From: Pseudomonadota bacterium
GTDB taxonomy: Bacteria > Bdellovibrionota_C > UBA2361 > OMIW01
Assembly (NCBI GenBank): GCA_900299205.1
Contig: OMIW01000042.1
Span: 1-7,391, forward strand
Length of the DNA stretch: 7,391 nt
Direction: 5' to 3'
This document shows, one piece after another, positions 6,538 through 7,391 of this stretch; the first letter of the stretch is position 1; the number at the start of each line of letters is the position of its first letter. The notes beneath the pieces were generated by a model, which worked only from the letters and a program-made list of their open reading frames with translations, searched no databases and was not told the DNA's origin. Made by a program: the position numbers and the translations under genes.

Positions 6538-7356
6538 TTGACCGACGACCGAACATCAGAGGACTCTTCGCCGACCGGTAACACCCCCTCGATAGAGGAG
6601 GCGAATGCGCTTGCGGTTGAGCATACCGGTTGGGCGGAAAGCATCGCCCGCTCCGTGGCTCGAGCCTGGGGGCTGGATTGGCAGGACGATGGACTCGACG
6701 GCGCGGCAATGGAGGCTCTTCTGTTCTGCGCTCGTCGATTCGATCACACGCGGGGGGTTCCCTTTCGAGGGTACGCTCGGAGGCGAATACACGAGGCTGC
6801 CTCTGAACAAGCGCGTCGATCGAAAGGGTGGCGACGAAACAATGATGATTCGACCTCTGTCGAAGATAAGGCGCGGGCGATATCAAACGAGTTGCTCGGG
6901 ATTTTTCCAGAGCTTCGATCCGGCCAATTCGGGGATAATTTCGATTCTGGAGAGGCCCTAAATCGCGCATCAATTCGAGAATTGTTGATGGGCGCTGCTT
7001 TACTCGCCACGAAGCACAATGAAGAGGATCTGTCGCTGGAAGATGCGGTCGATGTGAAGCGACTCCTGAGGGGTATAGCCATCCTTGAGCCCGTTCACCA
7101 GGCAATTGTGTGGAAAGTTTATTGGGAGGGTGCCTCCCTCCGGGGTTTAGCGGATGAGTGGGATATCGATGGGCTCAACATTATTAGGGAGCACAAGATG
7201 ATACTCGAGCACCTCTGTCGCATGATGCAGGCCGGCAAGCAACCATTGGCCCGCCCCAAGATAAGACCCGGGCTTCGCACCCTCGCGGAGGGCATGAAGC
7301 AAAAGGGTTACACCAGTCCGTTTTCCTCACTGTTACCATCGGGGACCTCGCCATGA
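6538..7356 (+). CDS. Sigma-70 family RNA polymerase sigma factor-like protein (divergent pair, plus member)
   Basis: A 272-residue protein with sigma-70 architecture but more diverged than its partner. Region 2 covers about 25-95: IARSVARAWGLD, then GAAMEALLFCARRFDHTRG followed by VPFRGYARRRIHEAASEQ, the counterpart of the core-binding and -10-melting helices. A 75-residue linker with acidic stretches replaces region 3. Region 4 covers about 175-230: LLRGIAILEPVHQAIVWKVY, WEGASLRGLADEWDI, then a helix-turn-helix whose recognition helix (GLNIIREHKMILEHL) departs from the usual VSxxRVRQIExxAL pattern, so -35 specificity should differ. A basic, proline-containing tail follows. The start is uncertain: TTG 6538 is the only conventional start before region 2, without a clear ribosome binding site, and the frame is open upstream to a TAA at 6427. 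The stop overlaps the next gene's ATG (ATGA), so the two are probably co-translated. Confidence 0.8.
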   Translation: MTDDRTSEDSSPTGNTPSIEEANALAVEHTGWAESIARSVARAWGLDWQDDGLDGAAMEALLFCARRFDHTRGVPFRGYARRRIHEAASEQARRSKGWRRNNDDSTSVEDKARAISNELLGIFPELRSGQFGDNFDSGEALNRASIRELLMGAALLATKHNEEDLSLEDAVDVKRLLRGIAILEPVHQAIVWKVYWEGASLRGLADEWDIDGLNIIREHKMILEHLCRMMQAGKQPLARPKIRPGLRTLAEGMKQKGYTSPFSSLLPSGTSP

Positions 7357-7391
7357 ATGACCGACGTAAAACGGGGAAGGTAGATAGAGTA
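7353..7391 (+). CDS. 5' end of a gene coupled to the sigma factor (partial)
   Basis: ATG 7353 overlaps the preceding TGA by the sequence ATGA, and the frame (MNDRRKTGKVDRV) is open to the window edge. GGGGA about eight bases upstream may serve as a weak ribosome binding site. The alternative ATG at 7357 hits a TAG within nine codons. Only 13 codons are visible, so no family can be named; from position, a partner or regulator of the sigma factor is possible. Confidence 0.5.
   Translation, partial: MNDRRKTGKVDRV

Noticed and set aside
1-7391. CRISPR arrays, tRNA or rRNA genes, integron attC sites
   Set aside because: I saw no spaced repeats, no tRNA-like T-loop and no attC-like structure on either strand.

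Overview
The window comes from a bacterium, probably Gram-negative, that I cannot place in a lineage. Most genes are moderately GC-rich (55-70% in hand-counted 60-base lines), short and singly transcribed, with orientation changing at nearly every gene. The housekeeping set (trmL, rdgB, an MgtC/SapB protein) reads as ordinary chromosome.

Left part (1-3000), accessory. The 3' end of an unrecognised plus-strand gene (3-230) is followed by a terminator-like hairpin (240-284). Next comes a large minus-strand gene (465-2441) for a 658-residue DUF2075-type P-loop helicase/ATPase with an N-terminal PD-(D/E)XK nuclease-like domain. It is clearly more AT-rich than its surroundings (35-53% GC in sampled lines), which points to horizontal transfer, and it looks like a stand-alone defence or nucleic-acid-processing gene. 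Just upstream of its start lies a dead fragment of an IS91-family (HUH) transposase (2613-2906) with an in-frame stop.

Middle part (3048-4958), housekeeping. trmL (plus) converges on rdgB (minus); its stop codon sits in a perfect 15-bp tandem duplication. rdgB diverges from an MgtC/SapB membrane protein gene across 165 bp that hold a 7-bp inverted repeat and a candidate rdgB promoter. RdgB keeps its catalytic aspartates but has several substitutions in positions that hold the nucleotide in E. coli RdgB.

Right part (5190-7391), regulatory. Two different sigma-70-family factors are transcribed divergently from a shared 499-bp gap. The gap is pyrimidine-rich on the plus strand and contains a perfect 8+8 bp inverted repeat in the leader of the minus-strand factor. 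Both proteins have recognisable sigma regions 2 and 4, no obvious region 3, and unusual tails. The plus-strand factor overlaps the next gene by ATGA, so it heads an operon whose second gene is cut off. This divergent pair is the most unusual feature of the window. Any wiring between the two factors is inference.
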